Part shown: piece by piece, positions 7,840 through 15,822 of the stretch
Numbering within the stretch: the first letter of the stretch is position 1
Layout: every line of letters starts with the position of its first letter
Virus record (IMG/VR): IMGVR_UViG_3300018421_000199
Span: 1 to 24,391 of that record
Strand: one strand, 5' to 3'
DNA: 24,391 nucleotides
DNA from: a virus
Notes under the pieces: model-generated
What the model was told of the DNA's origin: nothing
The model's input: only the letters and a program-made list of their open reading frames with translations
Databases searched by the model: none
Translations under genes and position numbers: made by a program

Positions 7840-7847
7840 TATTTATA
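7840..7847 (-). promoter_or_regulatory. T4-type late promoter TATAAATA
   Basis: The minus strand reads TATAAATA with its last base 11 positions before the A of ATG 7829. Its first T is the last U of the terminator at 7847-7872. Confidence 0.83.
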
Positions 7848-7872
7848 AAAAAACCTCCCATTTCTGGGAGGT
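7847..7872 (-). terminator. Intrinsic terminator after the 364-aa gene
   Basis: On the minus strand, a perfect 8-bp stem ACCTCCCA/TGGGAGGT with a GAAA tetraloop runs directly into seven T residues. It lies 7 bases after the stop at 7880. Confidence 0.93.
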
Positions 7873-7879
7873 CTCTAAA

Positions 7880-8974
7880 TCAAACTCCACCTCTTGTCTT
7901 AAACTTATCAGTCCTTCCACCTTTACCATAAGTAGAAACTGAAACCTCAGGTCTTCTCTTATCTACAGTGTATCCAGGATCTTTTTTCACTGGTTCCATA
8001 GACCTTCCTGCGTATTCAATTTTTTTTTCAGGATTCTTTTTGAACATTCCCAAGATTTCATCAATCTGCTCTTCAGTAATCGCATTCGCCATAATCCAGT
8101 TTGCTTCCTGAATGTCTTGTGCGATTTCCTCATCAATCAGAAACTCAAGGATAACATCAAAAGCATCGAACTCTTCTGAACGGAGTGCCTTACGACGACG
8201 CTTCTCTGCTTGTTTAGGACTTACAGTAGCACCTTTACCACGATTGGCATCGGGATCCCAGTTTCTGGGTGGGGTATATTCTATGTTACCCTTCTTAAAC
8301 ATCTTAATTCTATCGCGAATCCCCTGATCGCGTTTACCCGTTTCATCAAGATACTCTTCCTTACGAAGTTTCTCTTTTACCTTTCTCTTTACTTCACCAG
8401 CAGCATACTGAACTGCTGCCTTTGGGTTCTTTTTGATGTCGTCTCTTACTGCTTTGTTGAGAGCAGCTCTCTTTTCTGGTTTTCTCAACCAACCAGGATT
8501 GTTATGGATTCCCTGCTTGTAAGCATACTTATTTACATGCTTCTTAACTTTCTCACCAACTTTATCTCTGAGACCTTCTTCTACGTTCTCGACTTCTTCC
8601 ATTCTAGCACCAGACTTATGGCGGGTTGTGCCTGCAGAATCAACATAAGTTTCTCTCTCCCTTCTAGGAGTTACATAACCAACACCAGGGACTACGCCAG
8701 TCTTACCAGCATCTCTAGCAGCATTTCTTGCTGCTGCTCTTTGTGCTGCTCTCTTACGGTTGCGATCGTAAGAGCTCATTGCCTCATCAACTTTATCTTC
8801 TTCCTTATACTGAGGATGATCATCAACCTTCATACCACGCTTCTTCTCAAGACGTGCCTTACGCTCAGCAGTGCCTTTCTCGGGATCTAAATCACGAACA
8901 CCCTCTTCTACTTCTTGAGGAGCACTGATTTGCTGGTATGCTTCCATCAAACTTCTAAGTCCTTTAGAATCCAT
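7880..8974 (-). CDS. Charged virion-type protein (364 aa), same style as the 575-aa protein
   Basis: The protein mixes basic, disordered segments (YDRNRKRAAQRAAARNAARD near residues 69-88) with an acidic helical domain at residues 268-306 (FDAFDVILEFLIDEE, then ITEEQIDEI). That acidic domain has a counterpart in the 575-aa protein. Short acidic stops ending in Val/Ile/Leu-x-Glu recur (VEEG 22-25, VDEA 62-65, VEEG 131-134, IDEI 304-307). It sits alone between a late promoter and a terminator. Known cyanophage relatives are annotated structural or prohead-core proteins. An internal head protein processed by the prohead protease is a reasonable inference, not shown by sequence alone. Confidence 0.83.
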   Translation of the reverse strand: MDSKGLRSLMEAYQQISAPQEVEEGVRDLDPEKGTAERKARLEKKRGMKVDDHPQYKEEDKVDEAMSSYDRNRKRAAQRAAARNAARDAGKTGVVPGVGYVTPRRERETYVDSAGTTRHKSGARMEEVENVEEGLRDKVGEKVKKHVNKYAYKQGIHNNPGWLRKPEKRAALNKAVRDDIKKNPKAAVQYAAGEVKRKVKEKLRKEEYLDETGKRDQGIRDRIKMFKKGNIEYTPPRNWDPDANRGKGATVSPKQAEKRRRKALRSEEFDAFDVILEFLIDEEIAQDIQEANWIMANAITEEQIDEILGMFKKNPEKKIEYAGRSMEPVKKDPGYTVDKRRPEVSVSTYGKGGRTDKFKTRGGV

Positions 8975-9003
8975 CTTTGATAATCTTTAACTATTATAAA
9001 AAT

Positions 9004-9011
9004 TATTTATA
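9004..9011 (-). promoter_or_regulatory. T4-type late promoter TATAAATA
   Basis: The minus strand reads TATAAATA 30 bases upstream of ATG 8974. It shares a T with the terminator U-tract at 9011-9017. It opens the late structural block. Confidence 0.87.
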
Positions 9012-9031
9012 AAAAAACTCCCGAAGGAGTT
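9011..9031 (-). terminator. Intrinsic terminator ending the gp43-to-63-aa early unit
   Basis: On the minus strand, the 6-bp stem AACTCC/GGAGTT closed by a stable TTCG tetraloop is followed by a run of T. It begins 5 bases after the stop at 9037 and merges with TATAAATA. Confidence 0.9.
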
Positions 9032-9036
9032 AAATA

Positions 9037-9228
9037 TCAAGCACCAATAACGGCACCAATACTATCATCAAGTTTTTGAATGGTTGAACGAATATCAACA
9101 ATACGAGGAGGAATACTTACCTCATCATAGGTGTATCCTTTTTGAGCATCAAACAGGACTTGACGAACTGCAGCTGCTGCACGAGCATCAAGTTTAATTG
9201 TTACTTGTTTTTCTTTAGTCATTTTCAT
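9037..9228 (-). CDS. Small conserved hypothetical protein (63 aa)
   Basis: The 63-aa protein starts MKMTKEKQVTIKLDARAAAA and continues with AVRQVLFDAQKGYTYDEVSI, a strand-helix pattern seen in small cyanophage hypothetical proteins; no function is known to me. Its start overlaps the previous gene by 14 bases (9215-9228). A second in-frame ATG (9222) is also possible. It is the last gene before the terminator at 9031-9011, so it closes the helicase-mazG unit. Confidence 0.75.
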   Translation of the reverse strand: MKMTKEKQVTIKLDARAAAAVRQVLFDAQKGYTYDEVSIPPRIVDIRSTIQKLDDSIGAVIGA

Positions 9229-9568
9229 CCACCACCATATTCACATCCATTAATTTATTTTTAGTTGTATCATCTTTCTTTCTGAATTCGTGCAAATCTT
9301 CCCAATACCTCCTTACATTTTCTCTAACTTTATCAAGTGCTTCTTTACTTTCTTCAGTTTCCTCACCAACTTTCATAGAGGTAATAGTAACTCCGCCAGT
9401 TTTATTTCTGTAAGAATAGATGACTTTATTAGAACCACTATCAAGTTGTTGTCGAACTCCCTCCATAGTTCCGTGCATTTTTGCTGATGGAACATCCTCA
9501 AAATCTACATTAAGATGTGCGAAAGAATATTTAAGGGTATCCAATTGTAGTTTCGTTAAGGTAGTCAC
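9215..9568 (-). CDS. Hypothetical protein with GTG start (117 aa)
   Basis: I do not recognise this soluble 117-aa protein; the C-terminal half is helical and charged. The start is a GTG at 9568 that overlaps the mazG stop as GTGA. A perfect ribosome site AAGGAGG lies 7 bases ahead of it, inside the end of mazG, which decides this start over any internal ATG. The tail overlaps the next gene by 14 bases. It belongs to the helicase-mazG unit and is likely expressed early with it. Confidence 0.78.
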   Translation of the reverse strand: MTTLTKLQLDTLKYSFAHLNVDFEDVPSAKMHGTMEGVRQQLDSGSNKVIYSYRNKTGGVTITSMKVGEETEESKEALDKVRENVRRYWEDLHEFRKKDDTTKNKLMDVNMVVDEND

Positions 9569-9972
9569 AGGTCTCCCTCCTTACGATTCTCAGAATAGTG
9601 AACATCAAACTCACCACCAGGATAACGAGACCTCAGTTTCTCAACATTCATCTCCATGATTTCATCAATAGATGTATTAAGACCCATACATGCCTGAGCA
9701 ACATACCACATGATGTCGCCAAGTTCACGCTTCAGATGAAACAGATTCTCTTCAGTTACAGGTTTGCCTTGGAAGATAGTCTTCTTAATAATTTCAGTAA
9801 ACTCACCTGCTTCGGCAGACATACCTACAGCAGCAGTAAGCAGTCGCTCGGTAGGAAAGTCTTCTTCTTCAAGAGTTTCAAGTCGAGCAATGAAACTTTC
9901 ATAGTCTTTACTTTCATTTGACGTGACTGCATCAACGAATTCAACATACTTTTGGGTATCAACATTACTCAT
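9565..9972 (-). CDS. mazG: MazG-type nucleoside triphosphate pyrophosphohydrolase
   Basis: MazG enzymes hydrolyse NTPs or dNTPs to monophosphates and pyrophosphate. This 135-aa protein has the two metal-binding motifs in order: EAGEFTE (ExxE type) near residues 55-61 and ELGDIMWY (ExxD type) near residues 88-95. It is a single all-alpha domain, like other cyanophage MazG proteins and half the length of E. coli MazG. It begins with an ATGA overlap with the 96-aa gene, and its end carries the ribosome site for the next gene. Phage MazG has been proposed to alter host alarmone or nucleotide pools; substrate preference cannot be read from the sequence. Confidence 0.93.
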   Translation of the reverse strand: MSNVDTQKYVEFVDAVTSNESKDYESFIARLETLEEEDFPTERLLTAAVGMSAEAGEFTEIIKKTIFQGKPVTEENLFHLKRELGDIMWYVAQACMGLNTSIDEIMEMNVEKLRSRYPGGEFDVHYSENRKEGDL

Positions 9973-10259
9973 AGTTCTAAAGGTTGTAGGTCAGATTGGG
10001 GGAGTGATTGTTGCATAGGAAGTTCAAAGTCTGGTGCCACTGCAACATGAGGCACGTCAACTGTTTGTGGTGGATGTGGAAGATAAATCTTTTCCCAGGT
10101 AGACCCAGGATACCTTTCACACATCTCTATAGCATACTCTTCTTTTCCACAATGAACTTGTGGTAGTCCATTCGGATGATTGTTGAGTTTTACCTCATAG
10201 TAATGAGGAAGTTCTTTAGCAACCAATTCAGATTGCATTTTTCTTGTAGTGAGTCCCAT
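9969..10259 (-). CDS. Conserved hypothetical protein between helicase and mazG (96 aa)
   Basis: The first 60 residues form a small domain (ELPHYYEVKLNNHPNGLPQV, then CGKEEYAIEMCERYPGSTWE). The last 35 residues are a proline- and glutamine-rich tail. Two cysteines (38 and 47) are too few for a zinc finger of standard type. I do not know the function. The gene overlaps helicase by one base (TAATG) and mazG by four (ATGA), so all three are likely made together. Confidence 0.77.
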   Translation of the reverse strand: MGLTTRKMQSELVAKELPHYYEVKLNNHPNGLPQVHCGKEEYAIEMCERYPGSTWEKIYLPHPPQTVDVPHVAVAPDFELPMQQSLPQSDLQPLEL

Positions 10260-11638
10260 TAGAAATTAAATGCTCCAAACTTATCCTTTAGGTTTGGTTT
10301 ACTTTCTTCATAAGTATACTCCTCATCCTTACCATTGTCAAGGATGTCGTCTTGTGCTGACTGCTCACAATCGAACAATCTCATCTTTGCTCTATCAATA
10401 CCCACTACAAATCTTTTATTCATTGTGGGGTCATTGTATCGGTTCTTCAACTGCTTCACCATAATTTGTCCCAACTCCTCAAGCTCATCTGTAGAAATAA
10501 GGGCAAACATAAGATCAGCAGTAGCAGGGAGACCAAAGGACTCGCTAGTATCAGTAAGCTCAACATCAGAGCTACCATAACCAGAACGAGTGGTCTGCGT
10601 GGCAGAAACGATAGGGACGTTTGCTTCAACAGCCAACCCTCTAAGTTCTTCTGCAATAGACTTAATATACGAATATGAATTGACAGTGCTGTTTCCGCGA
10701 TACCTGCTGGAAGCACATATATTAAGGTAATCAATGAAAATAATGTCAGGTCTAAATGACTTCTTAAGGGCGAGTTCATTAAGAAGTGACTTAAAGTGTC
10801 CAGCATGAGCAGAAGCAGTAGGATACTCTTTAATAATTAGGGTTCCATTTGTCTTCTTAGAGAGGTTATTAATTTTAGTATCAAAAACACTCTTCGGAAG
10901 TTCAGAAATGTCTTTGATGTTTACGTTGAGGAGGTTCGCGTCAATTCGTTCAGCAATTCTCTCTTCCGCCATTTCCATTGTAATGTAGAGAACGTTCCTC
11001 CCCTGGAGCAGCACGGAGCTAGCCACATGGCACATGAATAGAGACTTTCCGACCCCAGTACCAGCGAGCGCGACATTAAGAGTCTTGTTAGGTAAACCAC
11101 CTTTCGTGATTTTGTTAAAGTAGTCGAGATCAAATTCAATTCTATCTTCCTTTTTTCTATAGTATTCGTATCTTCCTTCTGCATCTATAATGTAATCATG
11201 TCCAACATGATTATCGAAACTTACTGCTAATGCCTCCTGAAGGATAGAAGGAATAGCGTCTCTATTTTTTTCACCCTGCCCATCAGCAAGTTGAACTGAT
11301 TCCATAAGTGCTAGATATATAGCACGATCACGGCACCACTTTTCAGTTGTATTAATCAACCAATCATTTTCAACACTGATTGGATCTAAATTTTGAATAA
11401 GATTACAAATCTCACCATACTGCTGTTGATTAAGATCAGAACGATCATCAACATCAATTACCAACGATTCCCTTGTAGGAATGCTATTGTATTCAATTAC
11501 AAACTTTTTAATCTCTTCATACACAACTTTTTGATTGAAGTCTTCGAAGTATTCTTCCTTAATAAAAGGAAGAACTTTTCTAGTATACTCTTCATCATTC
11601 AAGAGGCATTTCAAAATTAAGAATTCAACTTTATCCAT
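10259..11638 (-). CDS. 41: Replicative DNA helicase, T4 gp41-like (DnaB family)
   Basis: The 459-aa protein is the hexameric 5'-3' helicase that works with primase gp61 at the fork. Its N-terminal domain (EYFEDFNQKVVYEEIKKFV, then SIPTRESL) matches T4 gp41. The RecA-like motor has Walker A GTGVGKS (about residues 193-199) and Walker B IIFIDYLN (299-306), followed by a Q-T-T-R segment that fits the DnaB H3/H4 region. I chose ATG 11638 (MDKVEFLILKCLL) because it matches the family's start; a longer frame would need a TTG at 11650. The start overlaps the oxygenase stop by 8 bases. Confidence 0.96.
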   Translation of the reverse strand: MDKVEFLILKCLLNDEEYTRKVLPFIKEEYFEDFNQKVVYEEIKKFVIEYNSIPTRESLVIDVDDRSDLNQQQYGEICNLIQNLDPISVENDWLINTTEKWCRDRAIYLALMESVQLADGQGEKNRDAIPSILQEALAVSFDNHVGHDYIIDAEGRYEYYRKKEDRIEFDLDYFNKITKGGLPNKTLNVALAGTGVGKSLFMCHVASSVLLQGRNVLYITMEMAEERIAERIDANLLNVNIKDISELPKSVFDTKINNLSKKTNGTLIIKEYPTASAHAGHFKSLLNELALKKSFRPDIIFIDYLNICASSRYRGNSTVNSYSYIKSIAEELRGLAVEANVPIVSATQTTRSGYGSSDVELTDTSESFGLPATADLMFALISTDELEELGQIMVKQLKNRYNDPTMNKRFVVGIDRAKMRLFDCEQSAQDDILDNGKDEEYTYEESKPNLKDKFGAFNF

Positions 11639-12284
11639 ATCTAAATGCAAACGAAATACTTACTCTTGTTTTATCTTCTCTAAATGGAAGAACCATGTGA
11701 AGAAGATATGATGGAAATAAAATCAATACTGATGCTGTTGGATAAAGATGATAAAAATCAACGTTGAAAGCAGATGCTTTATTTGTTGGTAGTTGAACTT
11801 TTTTACCATAAGAAGGGTCTTGTAAAACCAAAGACCCACCATCCTCATTATCCCAACTTCCAGGTTTTAATGGATTTTGTGTTGTGTAATTAAATCTCCA
11901 ATCATCACCAATAATAGATTCTATCGGATAATAAACACCCGCTAGAGCAGTTGTTCCGTGATGATGCATAAAGTTTAAATCACCAGATTGATTTATGTTT
12001 GCCCACAAGTCTGTACATACAATACCATCTTTGTATCCATGTTGCAAACAATACTGATTTCCACATTCAGTTAAAATCTTAGAAAGAGATTTATAACTAT
12101 CATACTTTCTTTCTAAGTTAGTTGTACTGTGCCATCCTCCCATGTTGCTGTGGTCTTCACCAGAATTCTTACTCTTCTCGGAGATAGCATCTTCAACTAA
12201 CTTGATATTTAAGTTATGGTTTGTCTTCCCAAAATTTTCTAGTCCAATTGGAATAGGAAATAATGGTAAAGACTTAAGTACCAT
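11631..12284 (-). CDS. Putative 2-oxoglutarate/Fe(II)-dependent oxygenase (217 aa)
   Basis: The protein matches the TIGR02466-type family of putative 2OG-Fe(II) oxygenases common in marine phages. The early motif SNMGGWHS is characteristic. Iron and cosubstrate residues are consistent with a double-stranded beta-helix: the HHH at 107-109 in NFMHHHGTTALAGVYYP, a distal His196 in FPSYLLHMVLPF, and Arg207 in TRVSISFAF for 2-oxoglutarate. The start is ATG 12284, with a perfect AAGGAG ribosome site 9 bases before it inside uvsX; a longer TTG start has no such site. It overlaps uvsX by 11 bases. Substrate unknown: a nucleic acid, protein or small molecule are all possible. Confidence 0.87.
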   Translation of the reverse strand: MVLKSLPLFPIPIGLENFGKTNHNLNIKLVEDAISEKSKNSGEDHSNMGGWHSTTNLERKYDSYKSLSKILTECGNQYCLQHGYKDGIVCTDLWANINQSGDLNFMHHHGTTALAGVYYPIESIIGDDWRFNYTTQNPLKPGSWDNEDGGSLVLQDPSYGKKVQLPTNKASAFNVDFYHLYPTASVLILFPSYLLHMVLPFREDKTRVSISFAFRYG

Positions 12285-13290
12285 AACTAAATTCTCCTTG
12301 TGCAATCACATCCAGTTTTTCCATGACTTCTGGAGTAAAGTATTTCTCAGGTTCTTTTAGAATTTGTTTTGCATAAACTTTCTTCATTTCACCATCAACT
12401 TCTACTTCATAACGTCCTGCTACATTCTTCCACATTCCGCCAAGTTCTCCCAATTCAAGAAGACCATAGTATCGATCAAGACCACGTTCATCATAATAAA
12501 GACGAACTTCAACATCCTTATTTTCTTTACTCAAACGCGACTTAGCAGTCTTTGCCTTGATAATGTTTCCAATAACTTCTTTTCCATCTTTCTCTTTCTT
12601 CTTGCTGAGATGAATAATGGTAGAAGCAGCATACTTAAGACCAGAACCACCACCCATCTCTTTAGTAGGAACATAAGCACCGATGACATCATAAGTGTGA
12701 TTAGTCACAATCATAGGAATGTTTGCTTGACCCAACTTGAGTGTGAGCATTCTGAATGCACCTTTGATGAGTTGGGATTTAGTCATGTCCCGAACTTGCT
12801 TATCATTCAGCGCATCATTAATCTCCTTCTCAGTGGAGAGCATACCCAAAGAGTCTAATACCATTATGCAGGGTTTACGCTCATCTTCAGGTTTTTTTAA
12901 GTACATGTCTACCATCTTGAGTGCCTTACCACGGAACTCTTCAACAGTAACAACATTCACTACAACAGTGCGATTAAGGTCAACACCACGACTTTCTAGG
13001 AGCGATTTATTGACAGCTGCCTCAGTATCAAAATACAAGCAGTATCCATCAGGATTAGTGTCCAGAAAATTCTTAACCACTGCGAGGCTAAAAAAAGTTT
13101 TTCCAGTACTAGACTCGCCAGCAATGGCAGTAATCTTATTCCCAGATACACCACCAAATATACTACCTGAAACCAGTGCATTAAAAATGTACGAACCTGT
13201 GTCCACGTAAGTTTCTTGGTCGTCGATGTCGGCGGCAAGTTTGGTGTGCTCATCTCCAACCTCTTTTATAATATCCTTTAAAAAATCCAT
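12274..13290 (-). CDS. uvsX: UvsX recombinase (RecA-like)
   Basis: UvsX forms filaments on single-stranded DNA and drives recombination-dependent replication and repair. The 338-aa protein has Walker A GESSTGKT (58-65), Walker B IMVLDSLG (142-149) and the RecA/UvsX DNA-binding region with TNHTYD and MGGGSGLKY. It is somewhat shorter than T4 UvsX (about 390 aa), mostly at the C-terminus. It starts at ATG 13290 and follows DNA polymerase by 30 bases with no terminator. The oxygenase ribosome site lies within its last codons. No intein or intron interrupts it. Confidence 0.96.
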   Translation of the reverse strand: MDFLKDIIKEVGDEHTKLAADIDDQETYVDTGSYIFNALVSGSIFGGVSGNKITAIAGESSTGKTFFSLAVVKNFLDTNPDGYCLYFDTEAAVNKSLLESRGVDLNRTVVVNVVTVEEFRGKALKMVDMYLKKPEDERKPCIMVLDSLGMLSTEKEINDALNDKQVRDMTKSQLIKGAFRMLTLKLGQANIPMIVTNHTYDVIGAYVPTKEMGGGSGLKYAASTIIHLSKKKEKDGKEVIGNIIKAKTAKSRLSKENKDVEVRLYYDERGLDRYYGLLELGELGGMWKNVAGRYEVEVDGEMKKVYAKQILKEPEKYFTPEVMEKLDVIAQGEFSYGT

Positions 13291-13320
13291 TTCAATTAAT
13301 AGCAGAGTACAAGTATAACA

Positions 13321-15822
13321 TCAGGAGAAGAATGAATCAAGAGTTGCTGTCCTCTCAACTTTCCACTCAATCGCATCAAGAATAGCCTTCAAAGGTTCCA
13401 AGAAACTTTTATCGAACTGTAAGTCATAATCAATGTAAGAAACAACCCCAAGTTCTTTTGGAAATTCTTGAATGAACGAAATCACATTCTCGTGAATTAT
13501 GTTTGGTTTTTTGAGATAGAGAAACTTAATTTTCTCTCCGTTCTGAATAAGTGAGTATTTATTGGTCAATTTTTTCTTCTTCACATAATGATTATAAAGA
13601 AGTGCTCCACGAACATGAATAGGTGTTCCTTTTGAATAAATGTCTGAAGAAGACTTCCATTTAATCACATCAGATACTGAACGAGGAAAAGCAATCTCTT
13701 CTGGGGAAAGTGTCTTGAACTTTTTCCTACTTTCATCAATGTATTCAATCACCTCATCTTCAGTTCCACTCATCATAAGTTTGAGAGCATCCTTAATCAT
13801 CTGACGACAAGGTGCTGGTGTAGAAGATTTGACTGCCTCAATACCCATCATCTTGAGTTTGGGTTCAGTGTATTGAACACCTTCACTGTTCCATACGTTG
13901 AGAATGTATCGCTTCTTTGCAGTCCAGATTCCACGTTCAGCAATGTTCTCACGTTTCATCTGCATCTTCTGATCGTAAGCATTTACGTATTCCGCCAGTT
14001 CTTGGTAAGAACTTTCAATATACTTCTCAAGTTCCACTTGGCAGATCTTATCAAGGATCGAAACAATGCTCTTAGAAGTTTTTTCTCTTCCTTCGAATAG
14101 TTTATCGACCAAAGGACCCATGTTGAGATAGATAGAATCAGTATCAGAAGCAATAACATAATCAACTTCCTCAGTGTGTAAGATTTTGTTTAGATGTTTG
14201 TTCATTTTGTTTTCAATCCAACGGATTGATACTTGACCAGAGAGAGTAATCGCTTCCGCGTTGGCAAGCTTATAATACCTGAAATACTGGTTGCCAATAG
14301 CACCATAAGCACTATTAAGTTGGATTTTACGCGCCATCTGAATGTTATTACATCTAGCAATCTCCTTCTCAAGTTCCTTGGTAGGTGTCTTTTCATAGTC
14401 CTGTTTGGCGGCAAGCATTTTCTTTTTGTAGATGGTTCGATCCTTATAGATCTTATCCATCAGTTCAGGAAGAAACCCACGAACATCCTTACGATACATT
14501 GCCCCATTAGCACATACCGCATTATCTTTATACATCTCAAAGGTCAATTCTTCGTTAAGAATTTTATCCACAGTCACACTTGGATGACGCTGATCCAGAA
14601 GTGTCTCTGGAGAGATGTTGTATTGCATAATCAAATGGGGGTATAGAGAGTTAAGGTCAAAACTCACAACCCAATCATACTTACCAGGAATTGGTTCTTT
14701 TACATAAGCACCTGCATACCTTTCATCCTTATCAGAACGAACGATTGGAGGAATTACAATGTTTCTCTTTTTCAGATAGTTGTAGATAATCGTGTCCCAC
14801 ATACGAACCTGAGAGAACACATCAGCATAATTTGCCTTAGCGTCATACGCCATGACGATAGCAAGTTCAATGAGTTTCATCTTGTCCTCCATTCGGTCAA
14901 CAAGTTCCACGTCAATGATGTTGTATTCTACAAACTTCTGCCATCCATTTGTATAGAAATCTTTGAAGGTCTCAAACTCAGAGTGATCTAGTTTTTTCTG
15001 TCCCAATTCTACACTTGCGATGTAATCCAGTCGATAAGATTCCTGTGCCTTATAAGTAAACTTCTTATAAAGAGTCAGATAGTCAAGTTGAGTGATACCA
15101 CCAACGTCATAGTAAATTTGCTCACGACCAGAAATAAAAGCCTTTCGTTCAGTCACCAATCCCCAAGGAGAAAGACGCTTCATTAACTTCTCACCAAGAA
15201 CACGATCAATACGACGAACCAAATAAGGCATGTCGTAAAACTCACTGTTCCATCCAGTCACAACTTCTGGGCAGTTTTCTTCAACCATCCACCAGTTGAT
15301 AAAATTAATCAGAAGATCATACTCGGTTTCAAATCTTTTGTAGATAACATTCTTCTGTTTGTTATTGAAAGAACCTTTTCCCCAAGTACGAATCTGTTTG
15401 GTAGCATAATCCTGTACTGTAATCAGCAGAACTTCTTCAGCAGCAGATTCCACATCGGGGAATCCATTTTCTGATGCTACCTCAATGTCAATAGTAGAGA
15501 TTTTGATTTTCTTAGTATCAAACTTGATTTCATCTTCAGGATACATCTCTGAGATGTATTGATAGATAAACCTTTCATTTCCAGAAATACTAAAGTTTTC
15601 TACACCCTCATACTTTTTGATAAAGTCTCGACATTCACGAACTGTTCCAGGTTGAACTGATTCAACACTATCCCCATTCAATGTTTTATATTTTGTTTTC
15701 TTATTTGAAGGGACAAAAAGAGTTGGGTAAAACTTCTCTCGGATTGCAAAATGTTTTCCATTTTCATACCCTCTAACGAGAAAGTTATCTCCAACCATCT
15801 GGACGTTTGTGTAGAAGCGCAT
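13321..15822 (-). CDS. 43: DNA polymerase, T4 gp43-like (family B)
   Basis: This 833-aa replicative polymerase has a 3'-5' exonuclease domain with ExoI STIDIEV (D112, E114), ExoII GWNSEFYDMPYL (190-201) and ExoIII near YNIIDVELV (300-308). Its polymerase motifs are A DLNSLYP (389-395), B QLNSAYG (501-507) and C ASDTDSIYL with the catalytic aspartates 560 and 562. It is shorter than T4 gp43 (898 aa), as in marine relatives. The tail KVERTATLDSFFS fits the clamp-binding C-terminus. The start overlaps the preceding Sm-like gene stop by one base (TAATG). No intein is present. Confidence 0.98.
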   Translation of the reverse strand: MRFYTNVQMVGDNFLVRGYENGKHFAIREKFYPTLFVPSNKKTKYKTLNGDSVESVQPGTVRECRDFIKKYEGVENFSISGNERFIYQYISEMYPEDEIKFDTKKIKISTIDIEVASENGFPDVESAAEEVLLITVQDYATKQIRTWGKGSFNNKQKNVIYKRFETEYDLLINFINWWMVEENCPEVVTGWNSEFYDMPYLVRRIDRVLGEKLMKRLSPWGLVTERKAFISGREQIYYDVGGITQLDYLTLYKKFTYKAQESYRLDYIASVELGQKKLDHSEFETFKDFYTNGWQKFVEYNIIDVELVDRMEDKMKLIELAIVMAYDAKANYADVFSQVRMWDTIIYNYLKKRNIVIPPIVRSDKDERYAGAYVKEPIPGKYDWVVSFDLNSLYPHLIMQYNISPETLLDQRHPSVTVDKILNEELTFEMYKDNAVCANGAMYRKDVRGFLPELMDKIYKDRTIYKKKMLAAKQDYEKTPTKELEKEIARCNNIQMARKIQLNSAYGAIGNQYFRYYKLANAEAITLSGQVSIRWIENKMNKHLNKILHTEEVDYVIASDTDSIYLNMGPLVDKLFEGREKTSKSIVSILDKICQVELEKYIESSYQELAEYVNAYDQKMQMKRENIAERGIWTAKKRYILNVWNSEGVQYTEPKLKMMGIEAVKSSTPAPCRQMIKDALKLMMSGTEDEVIEYIDESRKKFKTLSPEEIAFPRSVSDVIKWKSSSDIYSKGTPIHVRGALLYNHYVKKKKLTNKYSLIQNGEKIKFLYLKKPNIIHENVISFIQEFPKELGVVSYIDYDLQFDKSFLEPLKAILDAIEWKVERTATLDSFFS

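Noticed and set aside
8210-8890. 226-codon open frame on the plus strand
   Set aside because: It lies antisense to the 364-aa virion-type gene, whose basic low-complexity codons leave few stops on the other strand. No ribosome site or recognisable protein.
7880-8974. Histone-like or bacterial chromosomal protein
   Set aside because: Basic segments are interrupted by acidic helices and the gene is under a phage late promoter; similarity is only compositional.
10456-10806. 116-codon minus-strand frame inside gp41
   Set aside because: Leucine-rich shadow of the helicase motor in another frame.
12364-12858. 164-codon open frame on the plus strand
   Set aside because: Antisense to uvsX, which has clear RecA motifs; no promoter or ribosome site.
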